In this document: piece by piece, positions 1-14,700 of the stretch
Position numbering within the stretch: the stretch's first letter is position 1
How the letters are laid out: the number at the start of each line of letters is the position of its first letter
Source: Pempheris klunzingeri
Lineage: Eukaryota > Chordata > Actinopteri > Acropomatiformes > Pempheridae
Assembly (NCBI RefSeq): GCF_042242105.1
Contig: NC_092013.1
Location: 9,322,618-9,386,617, forward strand
DNA: 64,000 nucleotides
Reading direction: 5' to 3'
Program-made: the position numbers and the translations under genes
Notes under the pieces: generated by a model
Databases searched by the model: none
The model's input: the letters and a program-made list of their open reading frames with translations, nothing else
Told to the model about the DNA's origin: nothing

Positions 1-2837
<2,837 letters not shown>

Positions 2838-3275
2838 TTTTCTCTTTTTAAAAATAACACAACAGGGGTTTTTGTTGCTGGTTGTTTAGCTAGTTAGCCC
2901 CTCTTTGTGTGTGAGCTAACAACTGCTCGGCGGCTACACGGACGGACGTTAACGGACCGACATATAACTAACTGCACCGCCGGTCTAACGTTACTTCGGG
3001 CGGTCCGGAAGCGCCTCAGCCTGCGGGGCGGCGGTCCCGTCCGGGATGAGCCCCCTCGGGTCAGACAGAAAACAGCTACAGGCGGTGGGGTCGGGTCATT
3101 TGTTGGCCCTGACAATGATAATATCGGTGAGTATGTGAATTAGCGTGGCGGCGGCTCCTCTGTGGAAAACACTGAACCGACACACAGCGCCGTTTCCCGC
3201 GTTGCCCCGGGAGCGCTCGTTCTTTTGCTCAACACACACAGACTGTGTTTCAGCCGGGCGGTGTTTGAGAATTTT
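2838..3275 (-). promoter_or_regulatory. cdk2: cdk2 GC-rich promoter and 5' leader with an E2F-like word
   Basis: A locally GC- and CpG-rich stretch directly upstream of the cdk2 ATG contrasts with AT-rich flanks, as expected for a cell-cycle promoter. The word TTTCCCGC at 3193-3200 matches the classical E2F site. No TATA box is evident at a sensible distance. The transcription start is not determined. Several short ORFs run across this block on both strands; they reflect absence of stop codons in GC-rich DNA and show no protein family. Confidence 0.6.
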
Positions 3276-3627
3276 TTCCACCTTTAGGAAAAGTTATGAA
3301 GATGAATGGTGTCCACAAATAAGTAAAATGTCTTTTTAAAGAGTTGAGTTTTTTTCCCCTTGTTTTAATGTCGGTGGGTTACAGTCCAAGAGATGGAGTA
3401 TCGTATCGTAGTCATATCGGGATGATACGAAGTTATCTAACAAACAAACCTCACAGGTCACATGGTGAAAAGACGATGACGTCTTACGTAATGAACGTCG
3501 GAGCCGGAAGTGGTAGCAAGACAAAAAGTAGCATTTTTTTATTTGTATTGAAATAATAGAAAAAGTACAAACTTCTTGTAATATACCACACACATAAAGT
3601 GAATATTATAAAATAGACAGGAATACC

Positions 3628-4010
3628 GCAGTGGAAAGTTACTGGGTAAGTATTGTACTTAAGCACAATTTTGATGTATTTGTACTTTACTTTAGTTTTA
3701 CCGTTTCCTCCCTCTTGTATGTATGTTTATTTGATAGCTTCAGTTACTTTGCATAATCAATTTAATAGAGCAAAATATAATCAGCAAATAAATCATTATG
3801 AGATAAGACTGTATTGAGCCACAGGGGGAATTATTTAACACGTGATTTACACATGAATGCATGGATTATTTATTGATTAGATATAAGTACATTAAGTATA
3901 AGTACTTTACCTACACTGTAATGCTGGCACTTTTACTCAAGTAAAATTTTGAATGAAGTACTTGTAACAGAGTACTTGTACACTGTGGTATTGCAGTTTT
4001 TAGCCTATTA
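3628..4010. repeat. Candidate non-autonomous element of the 'tactttact/agtacttg' type
   Basis: Both ends carry related words in inverted orientation. The left end has an AGTTACTGGGTAAGTATTG-like start followed by tgtactttacttt; the right end has tttactcaagtaaaatttt, agtacttgtaacagagtacttgtacactgtgg. From memory this wording (AAGTAC, CTTGTACTTTACT) belongs to a very abundant teleost dispersed repeat that I cannot name with certainty. The interior is AT-rich and non-coding. It lies about 800 bp upstream of the cdk2 ATG. Confidence 0.5.
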
Positions 4011-5036
4011 AGTACTTCTTGCACGTCTGTTGGTTTGGGGGTAGTTACATGTCAAATACAAGTATCTATATTTGTTACTATTTTTGGATTATACAGGAAG
4101 AAATAAACAAATTAAAAATTGGTTTGTATATGTTGAAACAAAATACAACAGAAGAAAAATATAAGTAAATATCAACATGCCATGTAAAATGATCAAAAAG
4201 GAATTATCCAGCTGCATAAATTATTTGGTCACACAGTTATCTGACACTTTTATGGTCTGTCAGGATGTTTGACAAAGCTGAACAAGAGCTCTGAAGTACC
4301 TGAACTAATATAAAGACTGACAGTTAGTCAGTTTATTTTTGTTGTATGTCTAATCATGACATGATTAATTGCCCCATATGTCACAGTGTACTGAGCAGGA
4401 CAGAATGAAGGAGAGCACACATTCACGCCCTCTAGTGGTACCAAGTGTAGCTGAGCAATCCCTCATTATTACAGCAATGCTTTCTAACATATTTCTATTG
4501 TGGCTCTCTGTAGAAGCTGAAAAAAATCTTGCCAATTCTTCTTTACTATTCCTAAATAAACCAGATTCACTCAAACCTTTTTCACAGGAGATATTTTGAC
4601 TCGTCTTAGCTTTGTTCTGTTTCACAGAATATGGCAACATGTAACAATTTATAACGTCATCAGCCTCACCTGGGTTTCCCAACTTAATGATTACTGTGAA
4701 AAAGATCTTTTCAACTTAAGTTTCACTTTGCATGTTTCCCTCTGATCATGCATGTCCACCCTTTGCAGAGGTCCCCAGTCTGAATCAAGCTGACATGTCC
4801 CTGCAGGAAAAGTACAGGTGTAAATAGTGAAATGAATGATGGCTGAATTTAGTTTCAGGGTCCTTGTGTTGTTCATGCTGTCCTACTGTCATGACTTACT
4901 GGTAATGTTACTGTAATACCTGTGCATTTCCTGCTGTGTATATTAATGTGAAATATGGACCAGGATTGATCATGAGACATTTTGTGTCCTCTGTTCCTGC
5001 ACGAAGAAACAGCCTCTGTTGGTCATAAAAGTACTG

Positions 5037-5074
5037 CACATGATCAAAGCTCACATGCGTCCACTCACATGTGA
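5037..5074. promoter_or_regulatory. Triple CACATG E-box cluster between cdk2 and pmel
   Basis: Three CACATG cores lie at 5037-5042, 5052-5057 and 5066-5071. The first is CACATGA, the reverse complement of the M-box core TCATGTG. The third is the perfect palindrome TCACATGTGA (5065-5074). MITF/TFE-family bHLH-Zip factors bind such words, and MITF is the known activator of pmel in pigment cells. Function here is inference: the site is about 2.2 kb from the cdk2 ATG and 3.7 kb from the pmel ATG. Confidence 0.4.
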
Positions 5075-5364
5075 CTATATGCATACATATGCAAAGTCTT
5101 TAATGAAGATGATCATATGTGAGATAATAGGCAGATGTGCAGGCTAAAATGCTGCTATTGCTAGATGCCAAAGTGACAGAATAGGTTGATTTCCTGTGTG
5201 TTTTCAGCGCCCTCTATAGGACAGATGGGCACCAGTCACAAGCAAGTAAATAACTTATGTTACGTTATGTAGGTGAAGCTAATCTTGTAAAAGTTCGCAG
5301 TTTGTTTAGGTTTAGAGACCAAAACTTGGTTAGGTTTAGTATTAATAATAGTAGTAATAGTAAT

Positions 5365-5450
5365 AATTAAAGCTGCAAGCAGCGTTGGAGGGCCCTCGCA
5401 CCTTCATGCACGTCGGGGTGTGCGGCGGCTTCGTCCTGTTCCTGGTTAAT
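5365..5450. repeat. Candidate dispersed fish repeat ('gctgcaagcagcg...gggccctcgcac')
   Basis: The segment beginning ttaaagctgcaagcagcg and continuing agggccctcgcacc matches, from memory, a motif found in very many copies in percomorph genomes. It has no coding potential. Boundaries are approximate and the class is not determined. Confidence 0.5.
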
Positions 5451-5519
5451 TGTTTATTCTCCTCTAAATGGGACCATAACTTACTAAATGAGTAAGACTT
5501 GAAACTAGTGACTCATAAA

Positions 5520-5690
5520 CTCATGAGGAAGTGATTTCCATTCATTTGGGCTTCTTTTTGCAACCAGCAGAGTCGCCCCCCGCTGGCCATTAGAAAGGAT
5601 GCATGTCTAAGACACTTGCGCACTGACGTCACTTTTCAGACCCAGAGGCTACGTCCACTTCTGTTATACAGTCTATGGTTTGACCCCGGC
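5520..5690. repeat. Candidate dispersed fish repeat ending 'tatacagtctatgg'
   Basis: The segment contains agtcgccccc...gctggcca, gacccagaggctacgtcc and ends ttatacagtctatgg. This ordering matches my memory of a common teleost interspersed repeat. The terminal word atacagtctatgg also occurs alone at about 40083-40095, in the intergenic DNA before tmem198. Confidence 0.5.
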
Positions 5691-6752
5691 CTCCTCCATA
5701 CATGGACTTTGTCGCATGTCACCGCGTCACCTGACAGCCACTAGAGGTCGTCGGCGTAAACAATGATTGTTTTATTCTCTAGTAAAAAAGACCACTGTTG
5801 TTGTTTTCACTATGAGGACGGGCTGGTTGGTTTCTGGAGCGGTTTTGTCTAATTTCAGAGGGGCTGTTGCTCACAGTGATCACTGCTCACTCTGACTACT
5901 AGTGCACGTCCAAAAGTGCTGATTACTCACAGCTTGATAATCTGTGTGGGCATTGTTAATAAGGAAACAGGCGCCCTTTTCGAGGCTTAATAACACCAGA
6001 AATGTATTTGAGTGCTGGTATTTAAGACAGTGAGGAACTCAAATGACCAACAAACAGAAGGAATTACGATCACCGGCTAAAATGAAGGGAGTGTATTTAC
6101 GTAAGCCTTGTGAACGGATACATGAACTGATCTGTCTGGTCTGATCTCGTACTGGCCTTTCACATGCCAGATGGCTTTATCGATCTGGCTTTCAGCCAAT
6201 AATAAAACACAATCCTCGTGTGTGCGTTAGTGTTTGACAACTGAAAGCTTGTTAGTGTGTCTGTGTGGCTCTGTGTTTGTGAGGGTTTATATAATTTTTA
6301 AGGCATCCAAGGTTAGCTGCAGCCCTGATGTTAAATTCTGTGTCCTCTCATAACTTTTCACACTATGTTTAAGCAGTTCCACAACCTAATAAAGTAATTA
6401 TTCATCAATTTGTTGGAGACTGGAATTCTAAACTCTGAGGAATTTTATAATGGCAATTAATGTGTGTTACAAAAAAATGCAATCTAATGCAGCCAGTCTG
6501 TGCAACATATTGTAAATAAATCTTGAATATTCCAGGAGAGCCAGCAGTTGTAAAATCACCAGATTTCTATTTCTTCCCCTGACTGAAATACAACTCTTTA
6601 GATTATATGTGAATTCCAGAAATTCCCTGAAACTGAAGAACAATGTTATTAAGACGCTTCACAGTCTAATGAGCTGATGGTTGACTGTTTGTGGTATGTT
6701 AAGTCAGGTGCTCTGTGGGAAGGATTTATTTCCTCCTGAACTCCGCTGTTAG

Positions 6753-6770
6753 CACATGAGGGGTCACATG
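6753..6770. promoter_or_regulatory. Paired E-box/M-box words 2 kb upstream of pmel
   Basis: CACATGA (6753-6759) and TCACATG (6764-6770) lie 11 bases apart, start to start, about one helical turn. Both match MITF-type cores. They fit a distal pmel pigment-cell element, but only the words are seen. Confidence 0.35.
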
Positions 6771-8743
6771 TAGTGCAGGCTGAGCCGTCTCACGGGCATG
6801 AGACACCATCACTGGGAAAACTACAGATCACCGTGGTAACAAAGCTCATACTGACTTTAGAGTGGAGATGCATGTAAATATGAATAGAATAACTTAATTA
6901 ACTTATTAGCTACATCTATTATATATATATATGTGTATTATTTGTTTTGGTTAAATTGCATAAAAATGTAGTTACAGATATAACCCTAATTCTAAGAAAG
7001 ACAGAAATAAAAGGTGAATAAATAAGAAATGCTTTTATTTTGCCATTCAAGAATTAACATGTTTTCTTCAGAATCATTTCTAAAATCCACACTTCAAACA
7101 TTTGGATATTAATTTATGATTATAGTATTAGAGCTCAATCCAGCCTCTTTTGTAGCAACTGCTTCCATAACATGCTCCTTTTTATGCTGCAATAAACTAT
7201 AAAAAAAAATCAGTTTTTCTGCTTTGCATTAGAGTAGCTGAGGGGTGGAAGACAGACTGTTTTTACATTATACATTTACATGTGGCTTTTCTTTTCTCGA
7301 GCTTCCTAGAAACAGGCAACCAGGGAAACATAAATAATTAATCGAGATGTATCAGGGATATCTTGTTGCAGGATTTATTGATGTTATTTGCCCGCTGTTA
7401 TTTGAAGATGTGGGATGTTTCATTACACTACAGGTAGATGTGACTTATATTTGCTGAGAAAAAATGAATAAACAAGAGGAAGATAACAGTCGTGGAAGTT
7501 GAAACAAAGCATTAATATACATATATACATAATTTGACTCTTTATGAGTGAAAATAGATTTTTTTAATAATATGTTCCTTATTGTGTTATCTAATACATT
7601 GGTGTGTACGTATTGTACCTATACAACAAAAATCAGACAAATAGGAGCCTTTTCAACCAAACTCATTGATGCAAAGATGAACAAACACCACAAATACCGA
7701 CTTCTCGCACATAAATTCATGCTTTGTACAAACTTAAATCCAAAAAGCATTTTCTAATTAAAAGTATTTCATTGTCTCCACAAAATGGATTTTAGTCTTC
7801 TAACCACTTCCAGAATCCATCAGCTCATTCCTCTCACTTCATTCCTGTCCTCGTCTGAATGAAACTTGGGATCATAAAGGTGGAAGTGTATCATAAACTG
7901 AGCACGGGTGTGTCTGTGGCGCTGCTAGCACAGACTCTTAGAGCTGCAGCAGCCTGAGGTGGACAGCTGGATATGAGGGAATGGCGGAAGAAACAAAGGG
8001 ATGCTATTGATTTGCCACCCACACACTCATCTTGTGACACCCCTGCACACATAGCTCTAAGGTCATACGTCAAAAGCAGGCATGACTCGAGCTTTGCTCG
8101 CAGACCTTGACCCCCCCCTCTTGTCCTAATGCAGCCATCATGTACAACATTTTCATTCATACTGTGCAGAAAGCATCCATTGATTTTCCAATGATGCACT
8201 TAAAAAATATTGTCCTGCTTGAGGGCTGTCTGTTACTCTGTGTTCATTTGAATTATTTACATTCATTTATTTTCTCCATTAAGTTACTGTAAAAGTAAAG
8301 AGCGCTTGCATTTCTTGCATGTAGCATCAGAATCAGAAAAAGGGTGATTAAGATTTAGCTGAAATGTAGTTCACAAGCAAAAACCCACAATACGCATGAC
8401 ACATATACACATATATTGTTAGCTCTGGTGAGAATACAAAATGTAATAAAAAGATAATAAGAAGAGCTAAAAGCTGAGAGTGAACACTAGTTATTGTAAA
8501 TCACAACAACAGTTAACAAAACTACTCATACGTGTTCTTACAGTTCAACAGAGGGGTGGTGCCAGTTTACAGACTCCCAATGATGTCAGAGGTGAGAAGA
8601 AACTTTATGGTAATTCAGGACCGAGGCCCTCTTAAAGAGAGTGAGGGGACTTTTCTGGAGTCTCTTTGGGAGTTGTGGTGGGGTTCGGGACTGCCGGGTG
8701 AGGATCGGGGCTCAGAGAGAGGACACACACAGTCAAATCCAGG

Positions 8744-11700
8744 ATGAGGACTCTGATGACGCTACTGGTGCTGCTGGTGTTGGCTTTCACATCTGCCACT
8801 GCAACAAGTGAGTACATCCGAAATGACAACAATAAGATGTAGTCAGGCTTTCTGTCAGGTTTTCATGACTTTTCCTTCAAGGAAATAATATCAGTTGTGC
8901 TGCAGGTGAATTTCCAAACAAGGCAATAACAGATAAATGTTCTACTGAATTCATCTAATCTGCAAGAATAAATATATCGTTATATTTATTATTATCACAG
9001 TTCTGCAATTGAAAATATTTTACCTGAAACTACAGTCTGTCTCATTTGATGCGAAATATCTAAATCAAAGCAAAATTGCTCTCTTAATGTTTAGAAAAAC
9101 AAAGTTTGAGTCTAAATCATTTATTAAAATGAAGCGAAAGTGATTAATTTTCATTTCTATGAGTGACGTAAAAACCAACACATTTCTGTTTTCCCATCAG
9201 TTTCAAGGTTATGTCTTTTAGCGTGTCTTTGTTTAGACAACAAATTGAACGTAAAATGGATTAATCTGTGATTTTATGCTTATTTAATGCTCCATACTCC
9301 ACACTCACTCCACACTGTTAAAGAGGGAGAAAACATTTACATGCCAATTTTACGCTGTTCCACTCTTCCTTGTGCCAAATTGCACCCATGACTGTGGGCT
9401 ACATGTTTTTCTGAGTTGAGTGGTGTGAGTTGAGAATACTGTAATTCATAGCGTTCTTTTCGTTTCATTCTTAGAAATGTGAAAATCATTCATCATGTTA
9501 TTGTGAAGGGATTTTATGCAGTAACATAAACACACACACACACACACATACACACACTAGCTGAGAAAAAAAAAAACCCAGTGAGCCGCAGTCTGGGATC
9601 CCTCATTCCTCTCTCTGGGATTACTGATGCTGCTGCTCAGCTGATGGTCACATGAAAAGGATTGAGGGGGATTGCAGGTCGTGTGACTCCCTCCGCCAAG
9701 AACCCCCGACGCTCCTCAGCCCTCCTCAACACAAGAAACATGGACCTGCTATAGTTTACATAAGCATCTCCATCATTATGTCCAAAACCTGCTTGATTAT
9801 CATGAAGAAATTGTGCCACTTAATAATCCTTCACAACTTTAACTCTGTTGAAAAATAAAGTGTAACGATTTATTGAAGAAAAAAAAACACTGGCACAAAA
9901 AAACATGGTTTTATCCATAATAAGGAATGGATTTAAAATATGAAATGTTTTTCAATTATTTCATTGTTGCACGATGTAGCTTCTTCTCCTGAAGATGTTG
10001 TAATATTTCTTCCAGAGCCAAGAAGCCAGTTCACACGTTACCGCTCATGGAACTCACGGATGTATCCGGTGTGGAAAGATGGAGACCCAAGATTCAGGAA
10101 CTGCTGGTTTGGTGAGGCTCATTTCTAAAAACAGAAATGTATTAAATCCTCTCAGCCAAAAGAGTAAAGATGTTTGATTGTGTGTGATCTTCTATCCAGG
10201 TGGTGAAGTGACCTTTGATCTCAAAAATGATGCACCAACCCTGACTGGGGCAAGAGCAACCTTCACCATTAATCTTAATTTCCCACCAAACCAGACTGTG
10301 CTCTCTGATGGGCAGGTGGTCTGGGCGCAAAACTGCACCATCAACGGTAAGATGACCTTTCCTGCAAAGCAGCTGACTCAGTTGTAGGGCCAGTACCACA
10401 TGTTACCACTTAACCTGTTGTGATGGCATCATTTTTGCTATTTTCATTCATGCTCAAAACCAAAAGCAATAACAAGCAGCTTTAAACAGACTTTATCACA
10501 CAAAATTATCTTTATGTCCCGGATGAAAATGTTTGGACAAGGTGTCTTTTCCAGATTTTTTAAAAGGAATTGGCAAAAAAATAAATTTTTTAAGCATAGG
10601 TGATTATGAAAAAGGACAAATGCTTCTGTTAATTACCAGTTAAACCACATCAAAGAACCAATGTGATTTTGAAATGATCACATTTACTGGTGTATGATCT
10701 ATGCTGGTCATCTTTTACAGGGCGACAGTATCAGGAGGGTCAGGCTGTTTATTCCGACCAGGACACTGAGCGGACCGGAGTTTTCCCTGACGGCACACCG
10801 ATCACCAGGAGCCAGAACAAGAAACCCCGCTATGTGTTTGTGTGGAAGACATGGGGTAAGGATATTTAACTTAACAATAATTAGTCTGTTTAAAACCTAG
10901 ACTGCTTCTTAGCTGTAAGTAATGCTGCAGTCAGACACCCTAATGCAGCCATGACTTCATTACAATAACATGTAAAGTCTCCATAGAGACAAAGAACAGA
11001 CCATAAAAGGGCTGTAAAACTATACGGAGGAAGTTTCTCCCCAGGCCAGTGAAGTTAAAGGTTAGCATTTGCCCCAGGACGTGTCACAAACAAAGCTTCT
11101 TAGTGAACAACAACCATGTCTGACATTTTTATATTTATCATGAAAAACTATCATTACCTTTTGCATCTGAAGACACACTGTAAAAGAAAAGTTTTGCTAG
11201 ATGAAATTATGCTGTTGACACAAGAAAATTATATTTTTGTTAATTCATTGTGTGAATATTAATCCACAACAAATCAAACACAGGCCTTTTTTAGATTACA
11301 TTGCAATAGCGTCCCATATCCCGTGTACTATATGATGAAATTGCCACCTGGAGTGTCTCCAAAATGTGTGAATTCATTGAACTGTGCTGTGATCACCAGA
11401 CCACTCTAAATAATCACACTATTGCTCTATTCAAGGCCGTTACTGGCAGGTGGCAGATGGGCCGTCCTCCTCCCTCTCTATCGGCACAGACAACGTCCCC
11501 CTGGGCTCCTACAACATGGAGGTTGTCATCTATCACTGCCGTGGCAAAGACAAGTTCATCCCTCTCGGCTATGCTTCCACAGTCTTCGCCATCACAGGTG
11601 ATCAAACGCATGAATCTAACTTGATCTAATCTAACTTGAGAAAAATGATTTTTCAATATGTAACAGTGCTACATCTTCTGCTCCATCATCAGACCAGGTT

Positions 11701-14700
11701 CCCTTCACTGTATCACTCGCCCAAGTCAACGATGTAAACCAGGACGACCGGAGCTTCATCCAGAACCGACCCATTGCTTTTAGCGTCAATCTCCACGACC
11801 CCAGTCAGTATCTCAGTAGCGCCGACATCAGTTTCAGCTGGGACTTCGGTGACAGCACTGGCACTCTGATCTCCAGAGAGCGCACCGTCACACACACATA
11901 CCTCACCGTCGGGGCCTTCAAACCTCAGGTGGTCCTCATGGCAAGCATCCCTAACGGCTGCGGAAACCCCACTGCTGGTGAGATTTTAAACTAAAGATTC
12001 TTGTCTTGTCTTTTATACACGGTTTGATGTTTTGCTCAGTTGTCTCAAACTTTTCTTTCAGTGGTTCCAGTAGATGCCTCTGCTGTTCCAGCAGTAGTTG
12101 TGATGGACTCCACCCCAGCAGCACCAGCCGAGGGAGGAGATGCAATTGCTCTGGATGTTCCTGCTTCTGACGCAACCCCGCTCGCTGCTTCTGTGCAGCC
12201 AGCTGAAGCAGCCACAAACACAGAAGATGGAGAAGCAGTTGTGGATACAGACACAGAGGCAGTGGAGGTTGCCTCAGTAGCACCTGCAGGAGTCGATGCA
12301 GCCGTTGTTCCAGAGGAACAGGACCCTGCTGACACTGCTGCCCCTGCTGCAGAAGCAGATGTTCCTGCAGAGGACACAGAGGTTGCACCTGCAGTTGAAG
12401 AGCCTGCAGATGCTGATACAGCTGCTGCAGATGAAACCGCAGTGGTTACAGATGCGGCTGAAGGAGATGTGATTGATGCTGCTGCCTCAGTTGCCCCAGC
12501 TGCAGAGGGAGAGGAAGCTGTAGCTGAGGTCATCAACACTGTCACTGTTGCTCCTGTCGCAGAAGTAGCTGCAGAGGAAGAAGCTGCCGTTGTAGCTGCT
12601 GATGCTGCTGAGGCTGATGCTGCTGCTGAGGCCGATGTTGCTGCTGAGGCTGATGCTGCTGCTGAGGCCGATGTTGCTGCTGAGGCTGATGCTGCTGCTG
12701 AGGCCGATGTTGCTGCTGAGGCCGATGTTGCTGCCGCTGAGGCTGCTGATGCTGATGCTGATGCTGAGGCTGAGGCTGAGGCTGTTGCTGAGGCTGATGC
12801 TGCTGCTGATACTGTTGCTGAGGCTGCTGATGCTGCTGATGCTATCGCTGAGGCTGATGATGCTGCTGCTGTTGAGGCTGATGCTGCCACTGTTGATGCT
12901 GCTGCTGCCGCCACAGAAGTTGTACAAGCTGAAACAGAAGCCCCTGCTGATAATGTTGTAGTTCCTGCCGCCACTGAAACCACAACTGTAGAAGAGGCAG
13001 CAGCAGCTGATGCCGCAGCCGATACCGAGGCTGAAGTACAGACAACTGAGAATGAAGCTGCAGTTACTGCAGTTCCTGCAGGTGAGTATTTAGTGTGATC
13101 TAAAATAAGTACACTACACCAGATAAAAAAGATGGCTCTTGTCACAACAGTATTATGACACCCAGCAGGTGATGAAGAGGCTGTTCCAGCTGAGGATGAA
13201 GTTCAAGCAGAGGTGGAGACAGATCCAGCACAGGTTGCTCTCGTTTTGGCTAAAAGACAAGCACCAGAGCTGACAGCTGACTGCATGGTCTACCGTTATG
13301 GCTCCCTCGCCACCTCTGTAGATGTTATCCGTAAGTTGACACAGGTTTTAGCCAATATTGTTCTTTGATAGCAACAGTATGATTTAATAGTGTTAAAATC
13401 TCTATTTCTACCTCTTTCAACCCTGCAGAGGGTATTGAAAGTGTAGAGATTGTTCAGGTGTCCAACGTTGTATCAATGGCGACTGAGTTGGATCAGAACG
13501 CAGTGGACGTCACTATTACCTGTCAGGGAAGGTGAGCATCAATTACTCAAGCTAGTTGAAAGCTGTTGCAGCTGTTGTCATGATTGTTAATTCAGTCTAG
13601 AATTACACAACTAAAACATATTGTCCTCATTCAAACTTTACTTCCAAAATAGCCCCGACTCCGTACAGTACATAAAGCACTCAAACGGGGTCAAGAGGTT
13701 CATTTATTGTTCAGCTTAACATTAGAAACAATTATCTGCTAATTAGCCTACATGGAAAATGTGACGTATAATGTAATTATATGCTATGTTTAGCAGAGAA
13801 AATACATGTTTATGACGTTAATTATTATCTCTCCCCTCTCTTCCCTATCCTTCCTCCAGTCTGCCAAGTGAGGTCTGCACAGTCATTTCGGATGCCGACT
13901 GTATCACACCAGTGGAAACTGTCTGTAATGCAGCCACACCGTCTCCAGACTGTCAAATGATCCTTCGACAGTTCTTCAATGACTCCGGAGTATTTTGCAT
14001 CAATGTCTCTTTGACAAATGATGTCAGTCTTGCTGTGGCAAGTGCTAGAGTCAGCGTAACAGTAGGTGGGTGGAAGAAAAATGAATTAATACCCACTAAA
14101 GTACTTAATTTATAGATTATTCTCTCATTTGGACAATGTGCTTCAATTTCAGCCTCCGGAGGTTCCCCAGCTGGAACTGCTGCCACAGTCCTGGGTGTTA
14201 TGGTCCTCGCCTGTATTGTCTGTTGTATTGGTTTGATGTACAGGTGAGTACCTGATTTACAGACCTAATTATATACAATCACAGAAAACTAAGACCTTAA
14301 AAAGTGTGATGAAAAAAGCCAAAAAAGTGAGTGTAGATCTCCTCTAGGAAATCTCTGCTATGTCTTACTATAAACTAACCTAAACCTAACCATAACTGCA
14401 GAGGACACCTCTACAGGGAACACTATCTGTTGAGGGAACAGACTTCTACACAACTACTACGGCTCAGTCAAGATGGTGGCTAAGAAAACAGAAACAGGGA
14501 TTTTGTCATGTCATATTGTGTGTAACTTGAGATCATAACATATCAGCTGTCTGCAGATGCTCTGATTCAAAACAAAACAAAACTTTTCAGTGGATGTCAG
14601 TTTTTGAGCCACAACAAAAGCCCAAAAACCGCAAAACCATGAACGTTTGTACAAAAGTTCACGATAATCCAATACCATTGTTAAAGTGGTTCAGTCTGGA

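Larger units (their letters stand above)
3301..8743. other. cdk2-pmel head-to-head intergenic region
   Basis: About 5.4 kb of AT-rich sequence separates the cdk2 promoter from the pmel start. Apart from the dispersed repeats and E-box words listed separately, I see no supported gene. Short ORFs such as 4365-4682, 7548-7757 and 7891-8199 have no recognisable family, no splice context and ordinary AT-rich composition. A short AT microsatellite lies near 6921-6934. Confidence 0.6.

Noticed and set aside
2894-3339. Several short ORFs on both strands near the cdk2 promoter, possibly a divergent gene
   Set aside because: They arise from CpG-rich sequence with few stops; there is no family match and the next plus-strand gene, pmel, begins at 8744.
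8325-8480. Sequence resembling the 3' end of a fish LINE (gaatcagaatcagaa-like)
   Set aside because: Only about 15 bases look similar, which is too little to call an element.
12602-12961. Leu-rich 119-codon ORF on the plus strand
   Set aside because: It is the shifted frame of the pmel repeat (GCT/GAG read as CTG/CTT).
12045-13145. 366-codon Ala/Ser/Thr-rich ORF on the minus strand
   Set aside because: It is the complement of the biased pmel exon 7 codons, lacks any family features and crosses the pmel exon 7 donor.
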